Shown in pieces: positions 8,465 through 16,829 of a stretch of DNA of 43,634 nt (the first letter of the stretch is position 1; every line of letters starts with the position of its first letter). This DNA is from Bacteroidota bacterium. Lineage in GTDB: Bacteria; Bacteroidota; Ignavibacteria; SZUA-365. Position numbers and translations under genes: made by a program. The stretch is from contig QKAF01000163.1 of the NCBI GenBank assembly GCA_003246455.1, positions 685 through 44,318 of the forward strand, in the 5' to 3' direction. The notes under the pieces were generated by a model. It ran no database searches. It was not told where the DNA came from and was given only the letters and a program-made list of their open reading frames with translations.

Positions 8465-9628
8465 GTGCGTATCGTCACCGTACTCGCAGCTCTGCTGCTG
8501 TTTCTGACAGCATGCCAGAACGATCCCGATCCGACAGGAATCGGTCTCATACCGGATACAGACATCATCGGAGCCCTCGACTTCGATTCGCAGCGCGACT
8601 CTTCCGCATCGCGGTCCGCGGTGTATCCCTTCGAAATGACGCATGGGACAGCCGACATCATCTCCGTCGGAGAAGCTGAAGGCTACACCAGTCGCGCGCT
8701 GATGCGGTGGATTTATTTCCCCGCGGGTTACGCGGCGGGCGGTCGCATCGTTTCGGCGACCATCCGCCTCCATTCGCTGCCGTATCACCTCGGCGACGCG
8801 TCCGCGCCGTTCCGTCTCGAAGCCAGGGAGATCACCAGTTTCTGGAACTCCTACACGTTCACGAATACGGACTGGGCCGATCTGAAATATGAAGCGACGC
8901 CTGCCGGTATCTTCGAAGGGACATTCGGAGACAACGACAGCATCGATATTCCCATCGACAGCGCACTCGTGCGTACCTGGCTGATAAACAGCAGCGTCGA
9001 TTCCAATATCACGAAAAACTACGGCGTGATGCTCCAGGCCCCGACCGGGGGTGTCCGCAGCTTCTACTCTCTCGATGCCTCGTCACTGGTGCGGCCTCAG
9101 CTCACCGTCATCATCGAACTGGACGGTGTACTGGATACCCTGGCCGGCGAGTCCGCCGACGACACCTACCTGGTCACCGGAGCCATGCGTGAAGACGCAC
9201 AGCGGATCGTGCTGCAGGGAGGCACTTCGGTGCGCGGGAAACTGTACTTCGATCTCTCGGCCATTCCGCCCGCGAGCATCGTCAATTTTGCGCAGCTCTA
9301 TCTCACCAAGGATCCGGATCTGAGTACGGCAAACTATCGCGGTGCGGATACTGTTCTTGTATATGAGAGCGTGGACAGTACGGACAATGTTCTCAACAGC
9401 AGCGGTGTCTTCAGTAGAGAAGTCGAGTCCTCGCCCGGTGTGTATATCGCGGACGGGATCCTGATCACGCGCGCGGTGCAGAAGTGGGTAAACCACAAGG
9501 ACAACTACGGGTTCATTCTCGTTGCGATGAATGAAAACACCGATCTCGACAGACTGGCTCTTTACGGAGCGGATGCCCCGGAGGACAAACGTCCCCGGCT
9601 GGTCGTGACGTACACTACCAAACCCTGA
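8465..9628 (+). CDS. Exported lipoprotein with two DNRLRE/DUF4270-like beta domains
   Basis: A 387-residue lipoprotein. The GTG start gives a short signal peptide (VRIVTVLAALLLFLTAC) with lipobox LTAC; AGGA lies ten bases upstream. An in-frame GTG at 8441 is a less likely start. The mature protein begins CQNDPDPTGIGLIPD, reminiscent of DUF4270 lipoproteins, which begin with Cys, acidic residues and an 'IG..L.PD' stretch. It holds two related beta modules: strands such as RALMRWIYFP and VSATIRLHSL, closing with LVRPQLTVII, and GKLYFDLSAIPP and NFAQLYLTKD, closing with RPRLVVTY. This is the pattern of DNRLRE-type domains. The next gene starts six bases downstream, so a lipoprotein/barrel pair is likely. 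The assignment to DUF4270 is inference from synteny and the N-terminus. Confidence 0.75.
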   Translation: MRIVTVLAALLLFLTACQNDPDPTGIGLIPDTDIIGALDFDSQRDSSASRSAVYPFEMTHGTADIISVGEAEGYTSRALMRWIYFPAGYAAGGRIVSATIRLHSLPYHLGDASAPFRLEAREITSFWNSYTFTNTDWADLKYEATPAGIFEGTFGDNDSIDIPIDSALVRTWLINSSVDSNITKNYGVMLQAPTGGVRSFYSLDASSLVRPQLTVIIELDGVLDTLAGESADDTYLVTGAMREDAQRIVLQGGTSVRGKLYFDLSAIPPASIVNFAQLYLTKDPDLSTANYRGADTVLVYESVDSTDNVLNSSGVFSREVESSPGVYIADGILITRAVQKWVNHKDNYGFILVAMNENTDLDRLALYGADAPEDKRPRLVVTYTTKP

Positions 9629-9634
9629 CCCGAT

Positions 9635-10837
9635 ATGAAAAAACTCATCATCGCATTTCTTCTTCTCACCAGTATCGCCGGCGCGCAGAACGGGGGTACC
9701 GTTGAGTCGCGCTATGGAATCGGCGAACTGGATCTGATGGTGACGGCACGTCAGCGCGGGATGGGATCGACGGCCGCCGGCCTGCAGTCCGCGACGGACA
9801 TCAACACCATCAATCCTGCTGCCTGGTCATCCATTCAGGAGCTCCGACTGCAGGGCGGGATGTCGCTCGAGTACATCACCATTTCTCGCAGTTCCGACGT
9901 CGCCAAAAGCGGCGCGATAAAGGGATTCGGATTCGTGTTTCCGCTCGAGGAAAGCATGAAGCTCCGGCTGGGCTCGGCGATCATGCCGGTCAGCCGCTCC
10001 GACTATGCGACCGTGAGCCGCGGATCGATCAATGACGAGGCGTACACGATTTCCTACGAGGGCGCAGGCGGCCTGTCGCTGTTCCGCGCAGGACTTTCCG
10101 CCGAACCGCTGCCCCATGTGAAAATCGGCGCCGCCTACAACTATTATTTCGGAAATATCGATCAGAACTGGGAGCTGCGTTTCGACAACGGATCCTGGTT
10201 CACTTCCCGGCAGACGCGTGCCACGAGCCATAACGGATCCGGTTTCCTTCTCGGCCTGCTGTATGACGGCATGAAGCACCTCAGCATCGGTGCGTCACTG
10301 CAGACCGCCGCCCAGCTCAACGCCAGCCGGAACCTCGTGCTGGAATACTCCACGCAGGATTCCACCCTGACGGGAGCGAGCGGCAAGCAGGACCTTCCGA
10401 TGGCCATCGATATCGGCATTGCCTGGGAGATGACCGACGAACTGCTGATCGCCGCCGATTACCGGCGTCAGGACTGGACCGAAGCGATCATGTTCGACGG
10501 GAAACAAACCGGACAGGGTGAAGCGTATAAATTCGCGGTGGGCGCAGAATGGTACCCATACAAAAATGACCTGGATGCGCGCACACTGAGCCGGACCGCG
10601 TTTCGCCTCGGATTCTACATGCAGCAGCCGTACCTGGCTTTCGAGAACTACAAGGCGACAGAGTACTTCATCACTGCAGGTGCGGGCTTCCCGATTTTCG
10701 GCAACAATCGCGGCGACATCGCCCTGGAATACGGATCCCGGAGCAGCGACAGTCCGCTGCTCGGAACCCAGAACATCATGCGAGCCAGTTTTTCCGTCAC
10801 TGTCGGCGAATCCTGGTTCATACGTAAAACCGAGTAG
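9635..10837 (+). CDS. Outer-membrane beta-barrel protein (PorV/FadL-like)
   Basis: A 400-residue protein with a signal peptide (MKKLIIAFLLLTSIAGA). The N-terminal motif RQRGMGSTAAGLQSATD...INPAAW is typical of the PorV/FadL superfamily of FCB barrels. After it come about fourteen alternating amphipathic strands with aromatic girdle residues, ending in SFSVTVGESWFIRKTE. Barrels of this kind carry hydrophobic compounds (FadL) or act as T9SS shuttle components (PorV); the sequence alone does not decide between these. It starts six bases after the lipoprotein gene and a TPR-protein gene follows after 32 bases, so the three are probably one transcription unit at the outer membrane. No T9SS core gene is nearby. 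Confidence 0.8.
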   Translation: MKKLIIAFLLLTSIAGAQNGGTVESRYGIGELDLMVTARQRGMGSTAAGLQSATDINTINPAAWSSIQELRLQGGMSLEYITISRSSDVAKSGAIKGFGFVFPLEESMKLRLGSAIMPVSRSDYATVSRGSINDEAYTISYEGAGGLSLFRAGLSAEPLPHVKIGAAYNYYFGNIDQNWELRFDNGSWFTSRQTRATSHNGSGFLLGLLYDGMKHLSIGASLQTAAQLNASRNLVLEYSTQDSTLTGASGKQDLPMAIDIGIAWEMTDELLIAADYRRQDWTEAIMFDGKQTGQGEAYKFAVGAEWYPYKNDLDARTLSRTAFRLGFYMQQPYLAFENYKATEYFITAGAGFPIFGNNRGDIALEYGSRSSDSPLLGTQNIMRASFSVTVGESWFIRKTE

Positions 10838-10869
10838 CAATTTCTTCGATTTCGACCCTGGAGGATACC

Positions 10870-12153
10870 ATGCACCCCCTCAAGAACAAGCTTTTCGGCA
10901 TCGCCGTCCTGCTTCTGCTGGCCGTTCAGCCCATGATCTCCGTGGCGCAGAACGACAGCAACGGTGAGGACACTGAAAGGCTGCTGCGCCGTAACTGGAG
11001 CCTTTTCCTTGAGTATTTCAAGACACACGATTTCAAGGCCGCCAAAAAGGCCGGCTGGAAAATCATGGAGCTCGATCCCACGCGCTTCAATACCTTTCAT
11101 GTGAAATTCATCGATCTGTACGACTCGCTTGCCACGGCAGCCGCGACACCGCAGGAAAAGGCCGGTATTGCAGATACGCTGCTCATGATCGTGGACAACG
11201 CTATCGCGTCGTTCCCCGATCGCAAAGAGGAGTTTTACCGGCTGAAGGGATATCAGACAGAACGGCAGTTCTCTGATCGCGACAAGGACGCCATCGCGGC
11301 GTATGAGGCCGGTATCGGCGAACATTACGACACCGTCGATCTCTACTACGTGGTGCGCCTCGCGGTTCTGTATTCAAAATTCCCCGAGTACAAGCAGAAT
11401 GCCATCAAAGTTCTTCAGGCAATCCTGCTGCGCGACCCGAACAATGAAATCGCGCAGGGTCTTCTGAAGGGTCTGATGGAAAATCCGGAAGAATATATCA
11501 CCGTGCTGCGCGATGCGTACTTCGCCGATTCCGAGAACGTGACGAAGCTCTATGAGCTCGCCAACGGTTTCTACGAACTCGTTCAGCAGTATGACAGCGC
11601 CGCGGTGTATTTCAAGAAGCTCACGACGCTCTCTCCCGATGTCAAGAACTACTGGCAGCGCTACGGCGCCTCGCTTCTGTTCATCGAAGACTACAAGCAG
11701 GCGACGGAGGCGTATCGGAAGGTGACCGAACTCGATCCCGAGTCGAAGGAAGCCTGGATGAACCTCGCGCGTTCGATCCTCCAGGAAGGCAAGCTCTCCG
11801 ATGCCCGCACGTATGCCGAGAAGGCGTCTGCACTGGATCCGGCATGGGGCGCACCGCACATGGTCGTGGCGAACGCTTATGAAATGGCGGTGTCGCGCTG
11901 CGTGGAAGGAACCCGCGGCGGCTGGTCCAAGATGAAGGTGCTCGATAAGATGGTGTATCTCCTCGCGCAAAGCGAATACGCACGCGCGGCGCAGGATCCC
12001 CAGTTCGAGGGGCAGGCACGCGATCGTTCGCGCGCGCTCGACACCCTGACGCCCACGGCCGAGGACCTTTTCCTCAACAAGATCCCCAAGGGGAAACCCT
12101 ACGCGATCAACAAGGACTGCTACGGCTGGATCGGCCGCAGCGTTACCCCGTAA
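10870..12153 (+). CDS. Exported tetratricopeptide-repeat protein
   Basis: A 427-residue protein with a signal peptide (cleavage near SVAQ-ND) and a helical body. TPR units are clear at about 218-330, for example YDSAAVYFKKLTTLSPD, YKQATEAYRKVTELDPE and LSDARTYAEKASALDPA. The N-terminal part (residues 35-120) is also helical, with an ELDP turn. The end INKDCYGWIGRSVTP holds a Cys-x2-Trp that resembles conserved tails of periplasmic TPR proteins in Bacteroidota (from memory). GGAGG lies six bases before the ATG. It is probably a periplasmic scaffold that works with the barrel and lipoprotein encoded just upstream; this is inferred from position only. rpiB follows eight bases later. Confidence 0.85.
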   Translation: MHPLKNKLFGIAVLLLLAVQPMISVAQNDSNGEDTERLLRRNWSLFLEYFKTHDFKAAKKAGWKIMELDPTRFNTFHVKFIDLYDSLATAAATPQEKAGIADTLLMIVDNAIASFPDRKEEFYRLKGYQTERQFSDRDKDAIAAYEAGIGEHYDTVDLYYVVRLAVLYSKFPEYKQNAIKVLQAILLRDPNNEIAQGLLKGLMENPEEYITVLRDAYFADSENVTKLYELANGFYELVQQYDSAAVYFKKLTTLSPDVKNYWQRYGASLLFIEDYKQATEAYRKVTELDPESKEAWMNLARSILQEGKLSDARTYAEKASALDPAWGAPHMVVANAYEMAVSRCVEGTRGGWSKMKVLDKMVYLLAQSEYARAAQDPQFEGQARDRSRALDTLTPTAEDLFLNKIPKGKPYAINKDCYGWIGRSVTP

Positions 12154-12161
12154 GGAATGCC

Positions 12162-12593
12162 ATGATAGCACTCGCCTCGGACCACGGAGGATTTCACTAC
12201 AAGGAGCGATGCAAGACGCTTCTCGACGAGCTGGGCCTTGCGTGGAAGGATTTCGGAACCACCAGCGACGAAAGCGTCGATTACCCCGACTTCGCCCATG
12301 CGGCCGCCGAGGCGATTCAGCGTGGTGAATGCGATCGCGGGATCTTCATCTGCGGGACGGGCATCGGCATCAGTCTCGCCGCGAACAGGCATAAGGGCAT
12401 ACGGGCCGCTGCCTGCCAGATACTGGAAGCCGCGCGCATGTCGCGACTGCACAACGACGCGAACGTGCTGGCGCTGGGTGAGCGCCTGGTCGACTGGCCT
12501 CTCGCCGAAAAGATGATCCGGCTCTGGCTCGAAACGCCCTTCGAAGGAGGGCGCCACGAACGCCGAATAGGAAAAATCGAAATCGAAGAATAA
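12162..12593 (+). CDS. rpiB: Ribose-5-phosphate isomerase B
   Basis: A 143-residue cytosolic enzyme of the pentose phosphate pathway interconverting ribose-5-phosphate and ribulose-5-phosphate. Family motifs are intact: ASDHGG (5-10), SVDYPDFA (38-45), the CGTGIG loop with catalytic Cys64 (64-69), and SRLHNDAN (94-101) with His97, equal to Cys66 and His99 of E. coli RpiB. Length is normal. It is the last gene of the run that starts at glgA, eight bases after the TPR gene, and the strong hairpin at 12593-12630 ends the unit. A member acting on allose- or galactose-6-phosphate cannot be excluded, but no such pathway genes are nearby. Confidence 0.95.
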   Translation: MIALASDHGGFHYKERCKTLLDELGLAWKDFGTTSDESVDYPDFAHAAAEAIQRGECDRGIFICGTGIGISLAANRHKGIRAAACQILEAARMSRLHNDANVLALGERLVDWPLAEKMIRLWLETPFEGGRHERRIGKIEIEE

Positions 12594-12630
12594 AAAGAAA
12601 CGTCCCGCCATCGAGCGGGACGTTTCTTTT
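12593..12630. terminator. Bidirectional intrinsic terminator between rpiB and the Yip1 gene
   Basis: A perfect 16-base-pair stem (12593-12608 with 12615-12630) has a six-base loop CATCGA. The arms begin AAAAGAAACG and end CGTTTCTTTT, so each strand carries a U-rich 3' end after a GC-rich core. The left arm begins at the last base of the rpiB stop codon. The convergent gene ends at 12672. Confidence 0.93.
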
Positions 12631-12671
12631 ACGGAAATCCAACGTGGAGGAAAAGTCCTGCCGCGGCGGGG

Positions 12672-13463
12672 TCACCCGCCGAATCCGCCGATCACTCCCA
12701 TGGCCGAAAGCAGAACCCAGAAAATGAATGCGGTGATCATCGCCTTCGTGCGGCTGATTTCCGCCACCTTCTCGAATCCGATACCGAGAACGTAGAACGC
12801 CCAGATCGACAGCGGATTGAGGAGCATGAGAATGCGCGTGCTCATCGCCGACATGTCGGCACTGTAGAACAGCGTCGGGCTCAGGTTCGCGAACGGACTG
12901 CCCGTGACGTAACTCAGCAGAAGGCTCAGCAGCTGATCGATGCCGGAAATATAGGCGCTGAGCCCCGCGGCCGAGAGGATCAGGGCGAAGCTCGCATCCC
13001 CTCGCATCACGAACCGTACGAGCAGCCAGTACAGCAGGCCGAACACGAAGAACATGATGATGAAGCCGATGCCGGCGCCGATCGAACCGGAGATCTTGAT
13101 GAATCCCTGCATGTTCTCCATCTGCTCGAGACCCTGGTCCGCCTGCTCCTGCGTCATTTTTCCGGACTCGACGCGTGCCGACAGATCCTTCGCCTGTTTC
13201 TCAACGATGGTGTTCATGAACTCGGGATTCTGGAAACGAAGGAACATGCCGACGATCATGATGACGGCGACCATGAATACGGGTACCAGCCAGTCGGAGG
13301 TGCGGGCGCCCGCGGCGCGCACGTTTTCGTAGGTCGCAGCCGGTTCGGTGATAATGCCGATGAACTTGTCGGAAATGGAAAGCGCCTCGACAGGGGGCGG
13401 CGGGACGCTGCTCATCCCCGTGTTTTCCATCTGCGGTTCAACCGCTGTCGTATCATCTGTCAT
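12672..13463 (-). CDS. Yip1-family integral membrane protein
   Basis: A 263-residue protein. The N-terminal 40 residues are polar and Pro-rich (SSVPPPPVEALSI). The start of the Yip1-type core follows: FIGIITEPAATYENVRA, then SDWLVPVFMVAVIMIVGMFL as the first helix. A charged helical insert (about 100-140, EKQAKDLSARVESGKMTQEQ) sits before four further membrane helices, ending GVIGGFGG. Bacterial Yip1 proteins are widespread and have no established function. The ATG at 13463 is chosen because GGAGGAA lies seven bases upstream; the open frame continues further but without signals. A promoter-like site lies upstream at 13515-13544. It is monocistronic. Confidence 0.85.
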   Translation of the reverse strand: MTDDTTAVEPQMENTGMSSVPPPPVEALSISDKFIGIITEPAATYENVRAAGARTSDWLVPVFMVAVIMIVGMFLRFQNPEFMNTIVEKQAKDLSARVESGKMTQEQADQGLEQMENMQGFIKISGSIGAGIGFIIMFFVFGLLYWLLVRFVMRGDASFALILSAAGLSAYISGIDQLLSLLLSYVTGSPFANLSPTLFYSADMSAMSTRILMLLNPLSIWAFYVLGIGFEKVAEISRTKAMITAFIFWVLLSAMGVIGGFGG

Positions 13464-13514
13464 AGAGAGATTCCTCCGAGAGTAAAGAAGAGGTAAGTGT
13501 TTTCTGAATGTGAA

Positions 13515-13544
13515 CAATCTACGCCTCCTGTCCGACGGATACAA
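13515..13544 (-). promoter_or_regulatory. Putative promoter of the Yip1 gene, TTG-N20-TAGATTG
   Basis: On the minus strand TTGTAT (13544-13539) is followed by 17 bases and TAGATT (13521-13516), that is TTG-N20-TAGATTG. It lies about 50 bases before the ATG at 13463. The remaining 13545-13761 region is GC-rich; TATATT at 13727-13732 could be a -10 box of the large gene at 13762, but no convincing -35 partner is present. Confidence 0.5.
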
Positions 13545-13761
13545 CGACAGGGAGAAAAAGAGCGGAACATGCGTTATGGCGAATGTCCCGGTATGAGCTT
13601 GCCGTCGTGCCGGGGCGGCGGATGACATCACAAGTACACCGCGGGGGCAGGGTTTATTCACGGAGGATGGAAACATTATCTGCGCGGGGGCGGGCTTTCG
13701 GCTCGATTATGTGCCCCGTGAGGCGCTATATTCTCCCTATGTCCATGAAACGGGGTTCTCC

Positions 13762-16700
13762 ATGAAATCGCTACGCATCACCTTTCTGCTTCCTGTCGTC
13801 ATGCTGCTTTTCCTGTCGTCGAATCTGGCATTCGCCCAATGGAAATGGCTTAATCCGCTGCCGGAGGGCAACGAGTTTCTTGACGCCACATTTCTCGACG
13901 CACAGCGCGGGTGGATCGTGGGAGGCAACGGCGCCCTTCTGCACACCACCGACGGCGGCATGACCTGGACCTCGCGGGCGAACATTCTCCGCACGACACC
14001 GTTTCTGGGATTGAGCATGGTCTTCACCGACGCGCTGACCGGCGTGATCTCGTTCAACAACGGTCTTCTGCTCCGGACGAGCGATGCGGGGATCAGCTGG
14101 GAACTGCTGCCGCGGACCGCCCTCACGATGCAGAAGCTTCGCAGGGCGCCGGACGGAAGCCTCTGGGGAATCGGCAGCCTGGGCGCCATCGCGCGCAGTA
14201 CCGACGCCGGTCTGACCTGGGAGCGCTTTTCCACCGGGACGACCACGGTGATTTACGACATCGCGTTCCCCGACGCGCAGACCGCCGTTGCGGTTTGCGG
14301 CGGCGGCCTGATCCTTCGCAGCCAGGACGGAGGACAAAGCTGGTCCAACGTCAACGCTCCCATCGGTACCGATATCACGTCCGTCGCTTTCCGCGATGCA
14401 CAGAACGGTTTCGCCGTGCAGAAACCCAAATACCTGCTGCGGACCACCGACGGCGGTGCGACGTGGAGCGATACCTCGTTCGTACTCAACGAACTGACGC
14501 AGGTCCGTTTCACTTCGGCGACTACGGGCTGGCTGGTCAGCAACAGCATCGGATCGGTGTTCAAGACCGTGGACGGGGGCATGAGCTGGCAGTTCATCGA
14601 AGTCGAACAGCCGCGTCGCTTCACCTTCTACGCCGTGTATCCGATCGACGATCAGAAGGCATTCCTGTTCGGGACCGGCGGAGCGGTTTTCTCGACCTTC
14701 GACGGGGGACAGTCGTGGACGCAGCACGGAACGGCATTCTCGCGCCAGCATTTCCATGGCGTCACGGCCCTGAGCGATTCCTCCGCATGGGTGTTCGGTG
14801 ACGGTTCCGCGTTCTATACCGAAGACCGGGGTGAAACCTGGAGCGGCTCCGATACCATCACGCTAGCCGGATTCCATTCGGGATTTGCGCTCTCGCCGAC
14901 ACGCATCCTCGGGACGGGCACCCAGGGGCAGGTCATGTTTTCCGACGATGCGGGACAGAACTGGACGACGCAGGTGCTCAACGGACGGGGACAGATCGCG
15001 CAGGTGCTTTTCGTCGATCAGGACAACGGATGGCTCACCGGTGCGCACGGCACGATCGCACGCAGCAGTGACGGCGGTGCAACCTGGATGGATCTCGACG
15101 CCGGCGTCACGCATGACTTCAACGGTATCGCGGCGATCTCCGCGAGCGAAGCCTGGATCGCAGGCGACGAGGGACGGATCTATCATACGAGCGACGGCGG
15201 TGCAAACTGGCAGGAACAGAACACGCCGATCTCGACGCACCTTCAGACCGTGTATTTCACTGACGCGATGAACGGATGGGCCGGCGGACAGCTTGCCCTG
15301 CTGAGAACCTCGGACGGAGGCACAACGTGGACCTCCGTGACCGGGCTGGCCGGACTCGACGTCATCTACCGTATCATTTTCACCGATGCGCAGCATGGAT
15401 ATTTCATGCTCAGCCGTTCGGTCGCACGCACCAGTGACGGCGGCGCGACGTTCTACCGCACCGATTACCCCGCCGTCGGGCTGCGCGACGTCGATGCCGT
15501 ATCGGACGGCCATCTCTGGCTGGCCGGAGATTTCGGTACCGTTCAGTCCTACACCCCTGCCGCGGCAATCTATATCCAGCCGACGATGCTTGATTTCGGC
15601 GACGTTTCGGTCGACCGGCAGCACACGCTGAGCTTCACGGTTTACAACCGCGGAGAAATTCCGCTGGACTTCAACAATGTCGCCACCGTGGGACCGGGAT
15701 TCCTGTTTGTCGGCGGAGACCTGTCGCCGCTGCAGCCGGGAGACAGCCGTGAAATAACCGTCGCATTCGCGCCGAAAGACACGGGCATGGCCTACGGTAC
15801 GGCGACCGTGTATTCGAACGCTGCGCTCGGGATTCCCTTCATCGATCTTGTGGGACACGGCGTGCCGCCCGGAACCTCCGCGTTCATTCATTCCCCGGAT
15901 ACGCTGGATTTCGGCACCCTGCTGCTCGGAACCTATGAATCGCGTTTCGTTCGGCTGACCAATCGCGGGACGCAGCCCATCCTCATCAGTGCGGAGCGCA
16001 GCAGCGGCGGAGATTCCACCATGTTCCAGGTGACCACGGAATCCACGTTCTTTTTCGCCGCAGGGAAGGTCGATTCGGTACAGGTCACGTTCTCTCCTCT
16101 TCGTCCGGGCGATTTCAACAGCTGGCTGCTTATCGGTTCGAACGACGTTGTTGAACCGCAGTACCGCATTCCGATCAAGGGAAGCGCTATCACACCGACG
16201 ATCGCGACGGACGATGTCATCGAGTTCGGCTATGTCCTCCTCGACAGCGGCAAGACGATCGACGTGAGCATCCGGAACGCGGGCCGCGCTCCGCTGCATA
16301 TCACGAGCTGGATGCCGGGCGGAGCGGATGCCTCGCTGTTCGCATTCACCGACCCCGGTGCGGTGACCATTGCCGGCGGCGATTCCCTGATCGTTCCGGT
16401 GACGTTCACTCCGCGTACCTACGGCGAAAAAAGCGCATTCATCACGATCGCGTCCGACGACCTGGTGAACAGCAGCTATGAACTGCAGCTGCATGGCAAT
16501 GCCACAACCCTCGGTGCGGAAGACGCACCCGCGCCCGCGGCGATTCTGCTTTCGCAGAACTACCCCAATCCGGTCTCTCTGGCGACGTCCGCTCAGACGG
16601 TGTACGCGTTTACGCTTCCGGCGCGCATGGCCGTGACCATGTCGCTGTACGACCTGCAGGGACGGGAAGTCCTCCGCGTGGCCGACGGCGAATACGCGGC

Positions 16701-16824
16701 CGGACGGCATGAACTTCGCGCGCAGCTTTCCGCGCTCCCGAGCGGCAGTTATCGTGCGGTGCTCACCGCGCGAGACGGACGGCATGAGCGGCAGAGCCAG
16801 GTATCGACAGTCATCATCCGCTGA
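13762..16824 (+). CDS. Large secreted protein: 13 BNR repeats, ASH domains, T9SS sorting domain
   Basis: A 1020-residue exported protein. After the signal peptide (ends LAFAQ) come thirteen BNR/Asp-box repeats of the form TxDGGxTW spread over about residues 40-590 (HTTDGGMTW, RTSDAGISW, RSSDGGATW and so on), as in Ycf48-like beta-propellers. Residues about 605-920 hold three ASH/'choice-of-anchor D' modules, each starting with a 'LDFGxVxxG/LLG' strand (LDFGDVSVDR, LDFGTLLLGT, IEFGYVLLDS). The last 85 residues are a T9SS type A sorting domain, starting with SQNYPNPVS and including MSLYDLQGREVLR and LPSGSYRAVL. The ATG at 13762 starts the signal peptide; an upstream in-frame ATG at 13711 is not supported. 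It is a surface-exported propeller protein, ligand unknown. menF begins five bases after its stop, an odd neighbour. Confidence 0.93.
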   Translation: MKSLRITFLLPVVMLLFLSSNLAFAQWKWLNPLPEGNEFLDATFLDAQRGWIVGGNGALLHTTDGGMTWTSRANILRTTPFLGLSMVFTDALTGVISFNNGLLLRTSDAGISWELLPRTALTMQKLRRAPDGSLWGIGSLGAIARSTDAGLTWERFSTGTTTVIYDIAFPDAQTAVAVCGGGLILRSQDGGQSWSNVNAPIGTDITSVAFRDAQNGFAVQKPKYLLRTTDGGATWSDTSFVLNELTQVRFTSATTGWLVSNSIGSVFKTVDGGMSWQFIEVEQPRRFTFYAVYPIDDQKAFLFGTGGAVFSTFDGGQSWTQHGTAFSRQHFHGVTALSDSSAWVFGDGSAFYTEDRGETWSGSDTITLAGFHSGFALSPTRILGTGTQGQVMFSDDAGQNWTTQVLNGRGQIAQVLFVDQDNGWLTGAHGTIARSSDGGATWMDLDAGVTHDFNGIAAISASEAWIAGDEGRIYHTSDGGANWQEQNTPISTHLQTVYFTDAMNGWAGGQLALLRTSDGGTTWTSVTGLAGLDVIYRIIFTDAQHGYFMLSRSVARTSDGGATFYRTDYPAVGLRDVDAVSDGHLWLAGDFGTVQSYTPAAAIYIQPTMLDFGDVSVDRQHTLSFTVYNRGEIPLDFNNVATVGPGFLFVGGDLSPLQPGDSREITVAFAPKDTGMAYGTATVYSNAALGIPFIDLVGHGVPPGTSAFIHSPDTLDFGTLLLGTYESRFVRLTNRGTQPILISAERSSGGDSTMFQVTTESTFFFAAGKVDSVQVTFSPLRPGDFNSWLLIGSNDVVEPQYRIPIKGSAITPTIATDDVIEFGYVLLDSGKTIDVSIRNAGRAPLHITSWMPGGADASLFAFTDPGAVTIAGGDSLIVPVTFTPRTYGEKSAFITIASDDLVNSSYELQLHGNATTLGAEDAPAPAAILLSQNYPNPVSLATSAQTVYAFTLPARMAVTMSLYDLQGREVLRVADGEYAAGRHELRAQLSALPSGSYRAVLTARDGRHERQSQVSTVIIR

Positions 16825-16829
16825 TCGGC

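Noticed and set aside
14863-16785. A 640-codon frame antisense to the large T9SS protein
   Set aside because: It lies wholly inside a gene with clear domain repeats, is Arg/His/Glu-rich and has no domain I recognise. Similar long shadows occur at 13771-14757, 29015-30016, 35448-36632 and 37608-38759.
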